64,000 nucleotides of DNA from Arcanobacterium urinimassiliense. Lineage in GTDB: Bacteria > Actinomycetota > Actinomycetes > Actinomycetales > Actinomycetaceae. The translations under genes and the position numbers were made by a program. The stretch lies in contig NZ_LT632435.1 in NCBI RefSeq assembly GCF_900119495.1, forward strand, positions 542,111-606,110, in the 5' to 3' direction. A model generated the notes under the pieces. It searched no databases. It was not told where the DNA came from and saw nothing but the letters and a program-made list of their open reading frames with translations. This document shows positions 48,702 to 57,420 of the stretch, piece after piece (positions within the stretch are counted from its first letter, which is position 1; every line of letters begins with the position of its first letter).

Positions 48702-49890
48702 CGATTAGTTCTTCTACTTTGTTGGCGAGGGCTACGAGGTTACGGCGCACCTTCTTGAGCTCGTCGGGTTTCAGTACATCGAGCATCTCGGGAAGAATTT
48801 TCTCAAGTTTGGAGAGGCAGTCGGCGGATTCTTTGGCAGGTGTGTCCATGAGTTTGATGCGATGCACGATTTCCCTTGCGCGGTCACTGGCACGTTTGAA
48901 ACTATCGACGAGTTCTCTGTCCGAGCGCAGCTCGCTTACTTTCTCGCGTGTGAGGGTATTTGGCCCCATCTTCTCGAGGAGCTCGGACATAGCCTGCAAT
49001 TCGGAGGCCTTGAAGTCGGCCTCCGCGTCTGTGCCTGCCACTTTGTTGAAGATTCTGATATATCGGGTGATGTCACCCTCGGGCTGTACCACTATGTTGG
49101 CGAACATGAGCTGTTTGACGAGCTGTTTATCGGGCTTGTTTTTGTACTTATTCAATACTTGGCCGAATTCGCCCAAGGGGCCATCAACTTTGAGAGCACG
49201 AGCGAGATGGTACTGTTCAGGCGCTTGACAGAATTCGAGGAATTCCTCCATGTATTGGGCGCGTTCGATGAGCTTTTTAACTTCAGCCTCGGTCATGCCC
49301 GTCGCATTGCCGTATTCCGCGGGGGTGATGAGGTGGTTCTTTACTACGTCGCGGTATATGCCAACGAGTCGGTCGACGGGGTCGTACGCCACTTTCTCCT
49401 CTTCGCCGATCTGGATAGCGAGTTCGAGCAGTTTGATGCGTTTAGGGTCACTGCCGGTCGCATCGTCAAGGATGGCAGTCTCGAACCAGCCTACTTCGTG
49501 CTTTGCCCGTGCAAGGCGCCGAATGCAGGTTAGGCGGCGGTTACCATCGATGACTCGCCCGTCGTTGAGCACGATGCCTGGTCTCAACTGGCCGCGAAGA
49601 GCGATGCTCTTCTCGGTTTTTCTGAGTGCTCCGGGGTTACTATTGACGATAAATTCCTCGATGACGTCGTTGTACTCGTCGCGGCCGAGGGTGAGCAGGT
49701 CGGCGTCCTGCGCCGAATTGTACTCGCTAACCCAAGTGGCGATGCGGTCGTTCTGGTCGTTGTAGAATAGATGGTCGCACCTGATGCGATAGATTTCGAA
49801 AGCGTGCGGCACATTGTCAATAGAGTGCTTTTCTTTGCGCCCCGTCGGCAAGACGTTGCCGGTCTTGATTTCATCCTCAAGTAAGCTCAT
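48679..49890 (-). CDS. ParB/sulfiredoxin-like domain protein
   Basis: A 403-residue protein. Residues 95-125 contain GQLRPGIVLNDGRVIDGNRR, the shape of the ParB/Srx nucleotide-binding loop (G.RRL in place of the usual GERR). Residues about 167-215 look like a helix-turn-helix region (TPAEYGNATGMTEAEVKKLIERAQ), and the last 130 residues are helical and charged, probably a dimerising coiled coil. No ParA partner is near, so it is not a normal partition gene. It overlaps the unknown protein gene by 14 bp, with a GAGGT site inside it, and the helicase gene by 23 bp. Could bind DNA or CTP as a specificity factor or regulate the helicase. Confidence 0.78.
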   Translation of the reverse strand: MSLLEDEIKTGNVLPTGRKEKHSIDNVPHAFEIYRIRCDHLFYNDQNDRIATWVSEYNSAQDADLLTLGRDEYNDVIEEFIVNSNPGALRKTEKSIALRGQLRPGIVLNDGRVIDGNRRLTCIRRLARAKHEVGWFETAILDDATGSDPKRIKLLELAIQIGEEEKVAYDPVDRLVGIYRDVVKNHLITPAEYGNATGMTEAEVKKLIERAQYMEEFLEFCQAPEQYHLARALKVDGPLGEFGQVLNKYKNKPDKQLVKQLMFANIVVQPEGDITRYIRIFNKVAGTDAEADFKASELQAMSELLEKMGPNTLTREKVSELRSDRELVDSFKRASDRAREIVHRIKLMDTPAKESADCLSKLEKILPEMLDVLKPDELKKVRRNLVALANKVEELIDEIDERA

Positions 49891-51190
49891 TTCGTACCTC
49901 TTTCTTCCATGCCTCTATGGATGAGTAGTATGCGTCTCCGATGTCATCGTAATAGACGCTAGAGTTGCAAATAATTGTCGTCAGGAGTGATGCTGAGCAC
50001 GTAATGCCCAAATTGCTCGCGAGCAGCCGAGGCAGTTCATCCCGGTTGATTCCTTCGTGGTGGGCAACGATCCACTCGATTAGGTCTGTGGCGGAAAGTC
50101 GCCCCTTGCCGCCGGCAACGAACACCTTGGTTCCGGCGAGCGTACAGCTACGCAGAATTTCTCCCGCATCGAGCAATCCCTCGTAGAAGTCGTCGGGCAT
50201 GTCCAACCTATACAGCGGATGCGAGGTAACGGAGCTCGCACGCAGACTCACCACGGTGAAAGGCTCACCTTCAGGCACGTCCATACTCACTGTTACCGCG
50301 TATGATTCGATGTCCGCTATGCGCGCGCCCAACACGTTGTGCAGTCGCGTGAAAGAAATGTAGCTGTCGCCCTCGTAGAGAAGCACGCGATGATCCGAAA
50401 GTGCTTGGCGCAGCACGTAGCGGAAGGTGGGATGCTGCCATACGGCGTTCTCAAACCCCGCGTCGCCTTTCGCGAAGGATGGATGCTCGACCAATAGTCG
50501 TTTGAAGTGATCGTTTGGAGTTTTCCCTTCTCGGAAGAGCAGACCGTGGTTTTTGTAGTAGCCCGCGCCTTTGATGCCGCGGTCGAGCGCTTCGAGCCGT
50601 TCGCCGGGAAACTTGAAGAAGAAGCGCTGGCGCACGAGTTCTGCGTCGCAGATGCAGCCGACAAGCTCCCGAGCGAGGAAGCTCTCGAGGGTAGGCGCCT
50701 CGCGATCAACGTCGCGCACTTCGGGCGCATTCGTGCAGGCAATCGCATTGCCAGTTGAACAATCAGCGGACTCGACGTCAATCCATTCCGAGACGCTCAC
50801 GTGCGCGGACTTGGTGAACAGGTCGAGCCATATCGCAGCAATTCCCGCGCTGAATCCGTATTCGCGCTCGTAGGCTTTCGCAACAACGTTCTTGGGCTCG
50901 CCTGCATGGCGCTCGGCGAAAGTCCGCACCTGGCGACTGCGGTCGATCTTGCCGAACCCGACGGAGAGGTGGGCGCCTAGGGTGACACTCTCGTCAGCGT
51001 TCCAGGAAATCTGTTTCAGCTCGTCATAGAGCGCGGCGGGTGTGGTGATCCCCGCACGTCTCAGCTCGTTACGTGAAGTACGAAAGATCAGACGGGCGCA
51101 TAACTCAGTGCCCTCGCGCCGCACGGCATTCGCCGCTGCCCGCGCTGCCTCCGTACGTCTGTTCTGCAGGCTGTTAGCTACGTCCGTCAC
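49877..51190 (-). CDS. Uncharacterised island protein, 437 residues
   Basis: I do not recognise this family. The N-terminal 60 residues are basic and helical, with RTSRNELRRAGITTPAALYDELKQI. Residues 75-250 are mixed, with FGKIDRSRQVRTFAERHAG and VRQRFFFKFPGERLEALDRG. A later part (YRLDMPDDFYEGLLDAGEILRSC, GGKGRLSATDLIEWIVAHHEGI) looks like a winged-helix-type end. No signal peptide, membrane span or known catalytic motif. GTG start 5 bp after the GIY-YIG/helicase gene, so it is co-translated with it. Its fixed place between the nuclease-helicase and ParB-like genes suggests a linker or target-recognition role. Confidence 0.7.
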   Translation of the reverse strand: MTDVANSLQNRRTEAARAAANAVRREGTELCARLIFRTSRNELRRAGITTPAALYDELKQISWNADESVTLGAHLSVGFGKIDRSRQVRTFAERHAGEPKNVVAKAYEREYGFSAGIAAIWLDLFTKSAHVSVSEWIDVESADCSTGNAIACTNAPEVRDVDREAPTLESFLARELVGCICDAELVRQRFFFKFPGERLEALDRGIKGAGYYKNHGLLFREGKTPNDHFKRLLVEHPSFAKGDAGFENAVWQHPTFRYVLRQALSDHRVLLYEGDSYISFTRLHNVLGARIADIESYAVTVSMDVPEGEPFTVVSLRASSVTSHPLYRLDMPDDFYEGLLDAGEILRSCTLAGTKVFVAGGKGRLSATDLIEWIVAHHEGINRDELPRLLASNLGITCSASLLTTIICNSSVYYDDIGDAYYSSIEAWKKEVRNELT

Positions 51191-51195
51191 TCGCT

Positions 51196-54100
51196 TTATT
51201 CCTCGCTCAGTTTGGGGCCAAAGACGCGCTCAACGTAGGCGTCCAGAGTGCCTTCTTTAGCAAGCTCAGCGGAGTCCGCGAGTTCAAAGTTAAAGTCGCA
51301 TCCCTGGCCGACCTCATCGTGGAAGCCCAGAATAAAGTTCGTGGCGATATCGTAGATGATCGCGGTGGGCGCGATGCCGAATACCTGTCGGTCCAGGATA
51401 TGATCCAGTCGTTTGCGGTCGTCGGGAAAGGCGGCTTTCATACCGTCGCTTCGATATAAGCGCTTGATGATCTCGGCAATGTAGAGGCCTGACTTCATAT
51501 ATAAATCGGCAAAGGTGTGGCTCGGGTCGTCGAAGCATCCCGGGTTCTCCTTCTCGAAAAGGTCCACCATCTCAACCACGACGTTGCGCGGCGTGAAGAT
51601 CTGGTTGGTCTTTTGGGGCGGCACATAGTCGAAGATGTCCTCCGTCTGAGACTCGTCGAAGTAGTTGGCTAGGCGCTCACGCAACTTAATGAACTCGTTT
51701 ATAGAGTCGTTGAACACTACCTCGTCGAAGAGGTGCCCTACGAAGTGTTTTGTTTCTCCTGTCTCGGCGTCGGTGTAGTCGCCGCCGTCGCGTAGAAATC
51801 GAAATTCTTCCACGGTGATGCTCGTTACGTCGAGGAAAACGTCGGCAGGGATCACAGTGTCAAAATTCGCAAGCGTAGTGCCTTCCTCTCCATACGCCAT
51901 GAGGAACGACGGGATGGTGCGTGAGAAGCCGCGCAGATGGGCGCGCACCTTGTCCTCGATACCCTGCTTCTCTTCCTCTTTCTTTGCTGTCTCCACCTCG
52001 CGCACCACGGTTTCGCCGGCGCTCTGCACGAGCTCCTCGCGGGAATCCCCGAGCTTTTTGGCGAGCATCTGGAACGCTTCGGCCTTTTGCTCGTCATGCC
52101 GCTGGTTTACTTCAGCGCGCTCGGCTGAGCTGGTTGCCGTCTCGAGCTCGTCCTTGCGTGACTGTTCTATGCGGCGCTCCTGAATCTGGTAATCGCCAAC
52201 CTGGCGATTGAGATAAATATCGGCGTCCGCCTGAATCTTGCGCTCGATCCGTTGCTGCTGGCGCGGTTTGAGCTCACTGCCGTAGCTCTCCGTGGCGGCC
52301 TGTACCAAAGGTGTGGTTACGCTCTGTTTGAAGGCTTTTTTGAGGTTGTCGAGCATTGCCTCATCTTCATCATCGGTCTCGTGCGCCTTCATAATATCGC
52401 CCACATGACTCAAGAATTCGCCGGTGATATCACCGTAGACTTTCAGCCCGAAGATGTCCGCCGCCTTGCCAATGACCTGATTATCGGGAATCTTCACCTC
52501 ACCCTCGTCATTGATGGAGAGCTCGCCGATGGTATCTTCGTCGATCTTGACCTTGTTCTTCTCGGCATTTTGCGCTTTGCCCTGCTCGTAGGGATCGAAG
52601 CGTTGGATGATCTCCACGACTTCTGCTGGTGCACGGAAGATGCTCGCGATGTTCTGGAATAGGAAGTTGCTCATGAAACCGCGTTTAACCACCTCGCGGG
52701 AGTGGATGCGTCTCGGTACGTTGAGTACCTGCTCGGCGTCGAGCTCGACCATCTGCCCCTCGGTATCCTCACCGTAGATAGGGAAGAAGTTCAGCAGCTG
52801 GCGAATATGGCGCTCGCGCGTCTCCATATCACCGCCGCCGCGAGTTGTCTCTCCGTACAGGTCGTTGGCAAACTGTTCGAAGATGGTGAGCGTGCGGGCC
52901 GGGTCGAAATCGAAGACGTAGGCGTTCTCCTTGCGCGCGTAATTACCGCCGCCCAGGTCGAACAGGCACGGGTTCTGACTGCGGAAGGCCGCCTGCATAT
53001 AGAGCGCGGGGCTCGCCATGTTCGAGAGCATAAGCACGGCGGTCCACTCGGGAACGGTCACGCCTGTGGTGAGTTGGCCGACCGAAAGGGTGATGGTTTT
53101 GTCGTGGTCCTTGATCGCGCGGCGTACCTTGTCCAGCGATTTCTCGTTCTCATCATCGGCGTCGATCTTGCCGTCTCCGGCGGCTAATACCACCTCGTAG
53201 TCCCCGAAGACGGGATGTGCCCTTAGCTTATTGGCGAGGGCATGGGCGGAGTCGACGCGGTTGAGCATCCAGAACGTGTGGCGCAGTTCGTCGCGCAGCT
53301 CGGGTGTTGAGAACGGAAATTTCTTCTGCGTGGTGAGTGCGTCAAGGAACTTGTCCACGTCGGCGTCGTGTATAAAATTGCCTTTTTGGTTGGTCGAGAA
53401 GAACTCGTTGAGATCGAAGGTGAACTCGGTCTGCTCGCCGTCGATTTCTATGCCGCCGCGAGCCTCCTGCTCAACGATATCGCTCATTTGGTAGGTGAGT
53501 AGGTTGAGCTTGGGGAGATTAGCGTAGGGATTCGGTTGCTCGGAGTTGGCCGGCCAGTCGCGCTTGGCTTGCTGCTCGTCGGCGTAGGTCCAGTTGTAGA
53601 TGGCGTCGTCAGTAAACTTCTCGTTGGCGATGGCCTTGAAGGGGGTGCCGGAGAGATGCAGCGTGAAGCGGCGCTTGATGTGGTCGAACGCCACGTCGGT
53701 CTTGAAGGTGTCCACGCCTTCGTGTGCCTCATCGATGATGAGCACGTCCCAGATGAGGTCGGCTACTTCGTCGAGCTTCCGATACATGCCGCCGAAGTGG
53801 ATGGAGCCTTTGAGATCCTGTAGGCTCACAAACTCGATAAAGCCCTTGGGGCTCTCTGGGTTATTGCGGATAGCGCGCAAGTACTCTTCTCGGCTGAGGC
53901 AGTAGGGCTTGTCGGCCAGGGTGTCTACGCCGCTTATGAAGCGGTAACCACCTTCTACTCCGATGAACTTCACGTAGTCGTCGTACCAGGAGTTGGCGAT
54001 GGCGGGGCGGTTGGTGACGATGAGCACCTTCTGGGCGCCGATACTACGGCACAGATCGTAGGCGGTGAGTGTCTTGCCGAAACGTGGTTTGGCATTCCAT

Positions 54101-54579
54101 AGGAACTCTCCGCCAAGTGTGCCGCCTTCATCCCAATGAGCGCTGGCGAAGGCACCTGTCTGTTCCACGGCGCGCTTCTGCTCATCACGCAGGGTATAAG
54201 AGGCGGCGCCGGATGCGTCTAGCACTCCATCGGTGTCGCGGAATCGATAGAACTGTTGGTGTGACTCCTCGCCGCTAATCTTGAACCATTCCTTTTTAGG
54301 CTCACGCTCGATGCCTTGCTTTTCGAGGTAGGCATGGAAGTCAGTATCGCGGAATGTGCCCGCGCGGTGCTCCCACGTAGCGTTACCGCTCCACTCTAGG
54401 TGCCACCGCACGTCGGCAGTGTGCGTCTGTTGTTTGATACGCTCGCGCACGTCTTGCTCGGTGTAGCCGATCTTGGTCCAGCCGTTGTGGCGGGCGATCT
54501 CGGGCGTGGTGTAGGCGTAGATCTGCGGCACCGCGGGTGCGGTGGTCTCGATGATCTGGGAGATGTCGATGTTTGCCAT
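51196..54579 (-). CDS. GIY-YIG nuclease-helicase fusion with degenerate methyltransferase C-terminus
   Basis: A 1127-residue multidomain protein. Residues 18-90: GIY-YIG of the T5orf172 kind (IYAYTTPEIARHNGWTKIG, then RERIKQQ). Residues 125-540: a superfamily 2 motor with motif I KPRFGKT (164-170), IIDEAH (motif II, 281-286), LSGTPF (309-314), GQLTTGVTVPEW (501-512) and YMQAAFRSQNP (527-537). Residues about 760-900: charged coiled coil. Residues 992-1095: FTPR (995-998), a motif I-like ADLYMKSGLY (1024-1033) and VFGIAPT, i.e. the start of an N6-adenine methyltransferase fold with a degraded SAM loop and no NPPY. Nuclease, motor and methyltransferase pieces in one chain recall type ISP restriction enzymes, with GIY-YIG in place of the Mrr-like nuclease. 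Starts 2 bp after the methyltransferase gene. Confidence 0.85.
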   Translation of the reverse strand: MANIDISQIIETTAPAVPQIYAYTTPEIARHNGWTKIGYTEQDVRERIKQQTHTADVRWHLEWSGNATWEHRAGTFRDTDFHAYLEKQGIEREPKKEWFKISGEESHQQFYRFRDTDGVLDASGAASYTLRDEQKRAVEQTGAFASAHWDEGGTLGGEFLWNAKPRFGKTLTAYDLCRSIGAQKVLIVTNRPAIANSWYDDYVKFIGVEGGYRFISGVDTLADKPYCLSREEYLRAIRNNPESPKGFIEFVSLQDLKGSIHFGGMYRKLDEVADLIWDVLIIDEAHEGVDTFKTDVAFDHIKRRFTLHLSGTPFKAIANEKFTDDAIYNWTYADEQQAKRDWPANSEQPNPYANLPKLNLLTYQMSDIVEQEARGGIEIDGEQTEFTFDLNEFFSTNQKGNFIHDADVDKFLDALTTQKKFPFSTPELRDELRHTFWMLNRVDSAHALANKLRAHPVFGDYEVVLAAGDGKIDADDENEKSLDKVRRAIKDHDKTITLSVGQLTTGVTVPEWTAVLMLSNMASPALYMQAAFRSQNPCLFDLGGGNYARKENAYVFDFDPARTLTIFEQFANDLYGETTRGGGDMETRERHIRQLLNFFPIYGEDTEGQMVELDAEQVLNVPRRIHSREVVKRGFMSNFLFQNIASIFRAPAEVVEIIQRFDPYEQGKAQNAEKNKVKIDEDTIGELSINDEGEVKIPDNQVIGKAADIFGLKVYGDITGEFLSHVGDIMKAHETDDEDEAMLDNLKKAFKQSVTTPLVQAATESYGSELKPRQQQRIERKIQADADIYLNRQVGDYQIQERRIEQSRKDELETATSSAERAEVNQRHDEQKAEAFQMLAKKLGDSREELVQSAGETVVREVETAKKEEEKQGIEDKVRAHLRGFSRTIPSFLMAYGEEGTTLANFDTVIPADVFLDVTSITVEEFRFLRDGGDYTDAETGETKHFVGHLFDEVVFNDSINEFIKLRERLANYFDESQTEDIFDYVPPQKTNQIFTPRNVVVEMVDLFEKENPGCFDDPSHTFADLYMKSGLYIAEIIKRLYRSDGMKAAFPDDRKRLDHILDRQVFGIAPTAIIYDIATNFILGFHDEVGQGCDFNFELADSAELAKEGTLDAYVERVFGPKLSEE

Positions 54580-54581
54580 AG

Positions 54582-56666
54582 CTATTTCATCTCCTTTACG
54601 TGAGACTCGATGAACTCAATTTCCTCATCATTGAGACCGTACTTCGCATAGAGCTGGCGGTCGATATCGGCAACGGACTGCGACCAGTCGATATCGGAGT
54701 TAGAGGTGAAGTCTTGGAGAGGAATGTAAGCCCACTTTTCAGGGGAGTTATGCTGAGTAATTTTGAGGACACCTAACATACATCTGGCATATTTTGTCTT
54801 TATATATCTGAGCGCGGCTTTAGCTTCTTGATTGGTATCGAATGGCCCAATGCTGATAAAAGTTTCAGTATGCCCTATTAAGGGCTGCCCTATTAAGGGC
54901 GTAGCAAGGTTCTCTCCTAAAGCACCGGAGCCATTAGCTGCGGGTAGAATAACTTTAAATTTTTCAAGATTATCGTTCTCGGCTATATAGTCCCTTCGCA
55001 CCCACTTATAAAGCCGTTTACCGCCAAGTTTTCCGTACATGGATATATATTCATGCCCATCAGTAGGTTTATCTTCCAAAAAGAAACGCGGGAACCTCTT
55101 AAACGCATCGGACAAAACACGACTATCTGAAATCTGCTTCATCTCCTCAGGCTCCTCTTCGTATACAAGTTTGGAAAACCTATATACGCCTCTATTTGAA
55201 ACAATCTGGTTTAGCCATCGTTGTTCGCGTGCGAGAGTTTTCCGCAAGATCGAATTTAATTCAGGAAAAGCCGTGAAAGTACCAATTGCGCCGAAGTTAT
55301 TGTTTTCATCACGATACGTAATCGCCACGCCACCTTTAATGTCTGTGTTTGGGAATATCTTTGATGCATCTGCTTCGTAACGCATAACCTTAAAATGGTC
55401 ATCTTCCAGCATCTTCTTATTCCAGGGCTTCGGAGTGCTGCCCGCATTAAACAGGAACCTAGCGGGCGTAACGAGCTCCACTTTGTCAGATACCTCGAAT
55501 GCAGCATCCATGAATTCATGGTATATGGGCGGCGCAAAGGTCTTATTGCCGTTCCCCTCAGTTTGGTATGGCGGGTTTCCAATCACCGCATAGAACTTCT
55601 TTTCCATATCTGTAGCCTTGCCTTTCAATATGGCGAACTCGAAGGGCTCGTCGTTCTGCCAGTCGTATATCACACACAGAGGAACCGTTTCTTTCGGATT
55701 CTCTTCTTTGGTTTCTTCGGTTGATTCGTCAGGGAACACGTCACCGAACAGGTCAAACAGTGACGGTTGTATCTGCTCCGGTTCGAGATCTTCGAACGTC
55801 CCTAGGGTCGACTCCACCTCAGCATCCATCTTGTTGGTGGGTACGGCGTCAGTGAAGCCATTCATCTGCCAGAAGTTCCAGGAAATGATCCACGCCGCCT
55901 GCTCGAGCTCGTCCTGCTCAGCATCCGCCCCCCAACGGTCGCGGAGATGTTCGGTAAATGTCTCAAGTACGTTGATTCGCGCAATAAGTAAATTGTCGCC
56001 TTGGTATTCGAAGCCGTACGTTGACTGCAGTGCATTAAGCGCCCAGCGTACCCACTCTTTACGGGTTTTGGTATTCTCGGTTACGACACGCAGTTTGCGG
56101 TCTAAGAAGCCCACGCGCTCATGCACAGGCAATTCATCTCCCGTTACGGTGTCATAACGTGAACACACGAAAGGTGCCTCTCCACACGTAATCTCAAGCC
56201 ACGGCGCCTCTACGTAGGTATGCCAACCACGCTCCTTAGATTTGGGAAATTCAATCGGCTCATTAGTGACCGCCCATGTCTTGGTTCCGTCATCCGCAAA
56301 GACCTCGGTATTGAATATATCGCGTCGGCCGAACCACACCTCATCCAAGTCGTTGTTCATCTGGTTGCATAACCACGATGGAGTAAACACCTCGGCGCGG
56401 CTCTTGGTGCGTTGAGATTGCTTCTCCTGTTCCTTTGCTATACGTGGCTTGACGACGCCTGAGTTCATGCCCGTGATCTTTTCTGCGGTTATCTCATCGT
56501 CGCCCATATAGCCGTCGCCTAAGGCCTCGTATTCGTTGTCGGCCCATATAATGTTGCGTCCCGTCGTGTGGTCGCACAGTAATGTCTTAAGAATGAAAAT
56601 CGGGTATCGGCGGTCGAAGGACTCTATAAAACCTTCGACCGACATATCGTGGATTGGCTCGGTCAC
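54582..56666 (-). CDS. Eco57I-like N6-adenine DNA methyltransferase
   Basis: A 694-residue modification enzyme that would protect host DNA. Motif X-like AEVFTPSWLCNQM (91-103), a variant motif I LEITCGEAPFV (157-167, with GEAP where GSGT-like loops are usual) and motif IV NPPY (364-367), followed by ELVTPARFLFNAGSTP and GGVAITYRDENN. The C-terminal 200 residues (from VSNRGVYRFSKLVYEE) look like a target-recognition part. Acidic linker at 290-325. GTG start overlaps the stop of the regulator gene by 4 bp (GTGA). Confidence 0.87.
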   Translation of the reverse strand: MTEPIHDMSVEGFIESFDRRYPIFILKTLLCDHTTGRNIIWADNEYEALGDGYMGDDEITAEKITGMNSGVVKPRIAKEQEKQSQRTKSRAEVFTPSWLCNQMNNDLDEVWFGRRDIFNTEVFADDGTKTWAVTNEPIEFPKSKERGWHTYVEAPWLEITCGEAPFVCSRYDTVTGDELPVHERVGFLDRKLRVVTENTKTRKEWVRWALNALQSTYGFEYQGDNLLIARINVLETFTEHLRDRWGADAEQDELEQAAWIISWNFWQMNGFTDAVPTNKMDAEVESTLGTFEDLEPEQIQPSLFDLFGDVFPDESTEETKEENPKETVPLCVIYDWQNDEPFEFAILKGKATDMEKKFYAVIGNPPYQTEGNGNKTFAPPIYHEFMDAAFEVSDKVELVTPARFLFNAGSTPKPWNKKMLEDDHFKVMRYEADASKIFPNTDIKGGVAITYRDENNNFGAIGTFTAFPELNSILRKTLAREQRWLNQIVSNRGVYRFSKLVYEEEPEEMKQISDSRVLSDAFKRFPRFFLEDKPTDGHEYISMYGKLGGKRLYKWVRRDYIAENDNLEKFKVILPAANGSGALGENLATPLIGQPLIGHTETFISIGPFDTNQEAKAALRYIKTKYARCMLGVLKITQHNSPEKWAYIPLQDFTSNSDIDWSQSVADIDRQLYAKYGLNDEEIEFIESHVKEMK

Positions 56667-56881
56667 GGGTTACTGCCCTTCTTCGCGAGCTCTTCGATCA
56701 TGCACGTGCGCACGAAGGCTGAGAAACTCATGCCTCGGAGGGCTGCCTCCTCCTTGGCAGCATCACGCAGGGTGTCGGGGATGCGCAGAGTCACGGAGAC
56801 CTGGTCGCCCTCTACTAGGAAGCTTCTGATTTCAGTCTCGTCGGGGTTGCTCTTGATGAGCTTCTTGTAGCCGTCAGACAT
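56663..56881 (-). CDS. Ribbon-helix-helix (CopG/Arc-like) regulator of the island
   Basis: A 72-residue protein. The C-terminal half SVTLRIPDTLRDAAKEEAALRG followed by MSFSAFVRTCMIEELAK gives the beta-strand/helix/helix pattern of CopG/Arc proteins. First gene of the operon, with AGGGGG five bases before the ATG. No toxin gene is next to it, so an autoregulator that tunes expression of the modification and restriction genes (like C proteins of other systems) is more likely than an antitoxin. Confidence 0.8.
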   Translation of the reverse strand: MSDGYKKLIKSNPDETEIRSFLVEGDQVSVTLRIPDTLRDAAKEEAALRGMSFSAFVRTCMIEELAKKGSNP

Positions 56882-56890
56882 TTGCGCCCC

Positions 56891-56960
56891 CTATCGCTCG
56901 AAATGCAATACAAATGCGTTTTAAATATTATAACGTAGCAGTACGGTCACGCTATCGCTC
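56891..56960 (-). promoter_or_regulatory. Island promoter with two 9-bp repeat operators
   Basis: On the reverse strand a perfect TATAAT (56927-56932) lies about 45 bp before the regulator start. GAGCGATAG occurs twice in the same orientation: at 56952-56960, over the expected -35 region, and at 56891-56899, over the ribosome site. Between them GCATTT occurs twice (56901-56906, 56912-56917), one helical turn apart. The layout suits repression by a ribbon-helix-helix protein. Confidence 0.55.
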
Positions 56961-57114
56961 ATGCCTTTTTGCTTGTGTGCCGAATTGACCCGCTGAAAGG
57001 TTTTCAGATTGAAAATTGCGCAAGTTTAGGTAAAAAGCACGAATTTTCTCTATGTGATTGCGTTATCGTCGGTGAAAATATAAGAAACAGAAGAATATTC
57101 AATGGCTTGTAGAT

Positions 57115-57240
57115 ATGGGTAAATATAAGGAGCGTTTATCTCGACGTGGAACTAGTATTACTAGATCTGAATACGAATATATTAAGGCAGTTGCTGAGGG
57201 GATTTGTCCTGAGTGTATGGATGATAGTGAAATAAAATAA
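57115..57240 (+). CDS. Possible 41-residue peptide or gene remnant
   Basis: MGKYKERLSRRGTSITRSEY... ending in EGICPECMDDSEIK. Composition is protein-like (basic start, a CPEC pair that could be half a zinc knuckle), and the frame is open for 11 more codons upstream without a start. No ribosome site precedes the ATG. I cannot name a family; a remnant of a larger gene is as likely as a real small protein. Confidence 0.25.
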   Translation: MGKYKERLSRRGTSITRSEYEYIKAVAEGICPECMDDSEIK

Positions 57241-57400
57241 ATAACTTTATAGTATGAATAAAGAATTTATAGTTTTACATTGATATCCACTTAACGTTAA
57301 ATCTGGAGAGAAGATAAAATCTTAGTTGCTTCAAAATATGCCAGAATAAAAGGAAAAGCAGAAGATAATGGAAACTGCTGGTACGTTAAACAATGGGAAT

Positions 57401-57420
57401 AATAAAATAAGTATTTTATT
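57401..57420. repeat. 20-bp AT palindrome upstream of the GntR gene
   Basis: AATAAAATA-AG-TATTTTATT is a perfect inverted repeat with 9-bp arms, 45 bp before the GntR start. It could be an operator or merely reflect AT-rich composition; it is not the usual TnGTnnnACnA-like FadR site. Confidence 0.4.

Noticed and set aside
48679..49890. ParB-like gene as a chromosome or plasmid partition protein
   Set aside because: No parA, no parS-like palindromes seen nearby, and it is embedded in a methyltransferase/helicase operon.
56663..56881. Ribbon-helix-helix gene as antitoxin of a toxin-antitoxin pair
   Set aside because: The next gene is a 694-residue methyltransferase; no small toxin is adjacent. 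A regulator of the operon fits better.
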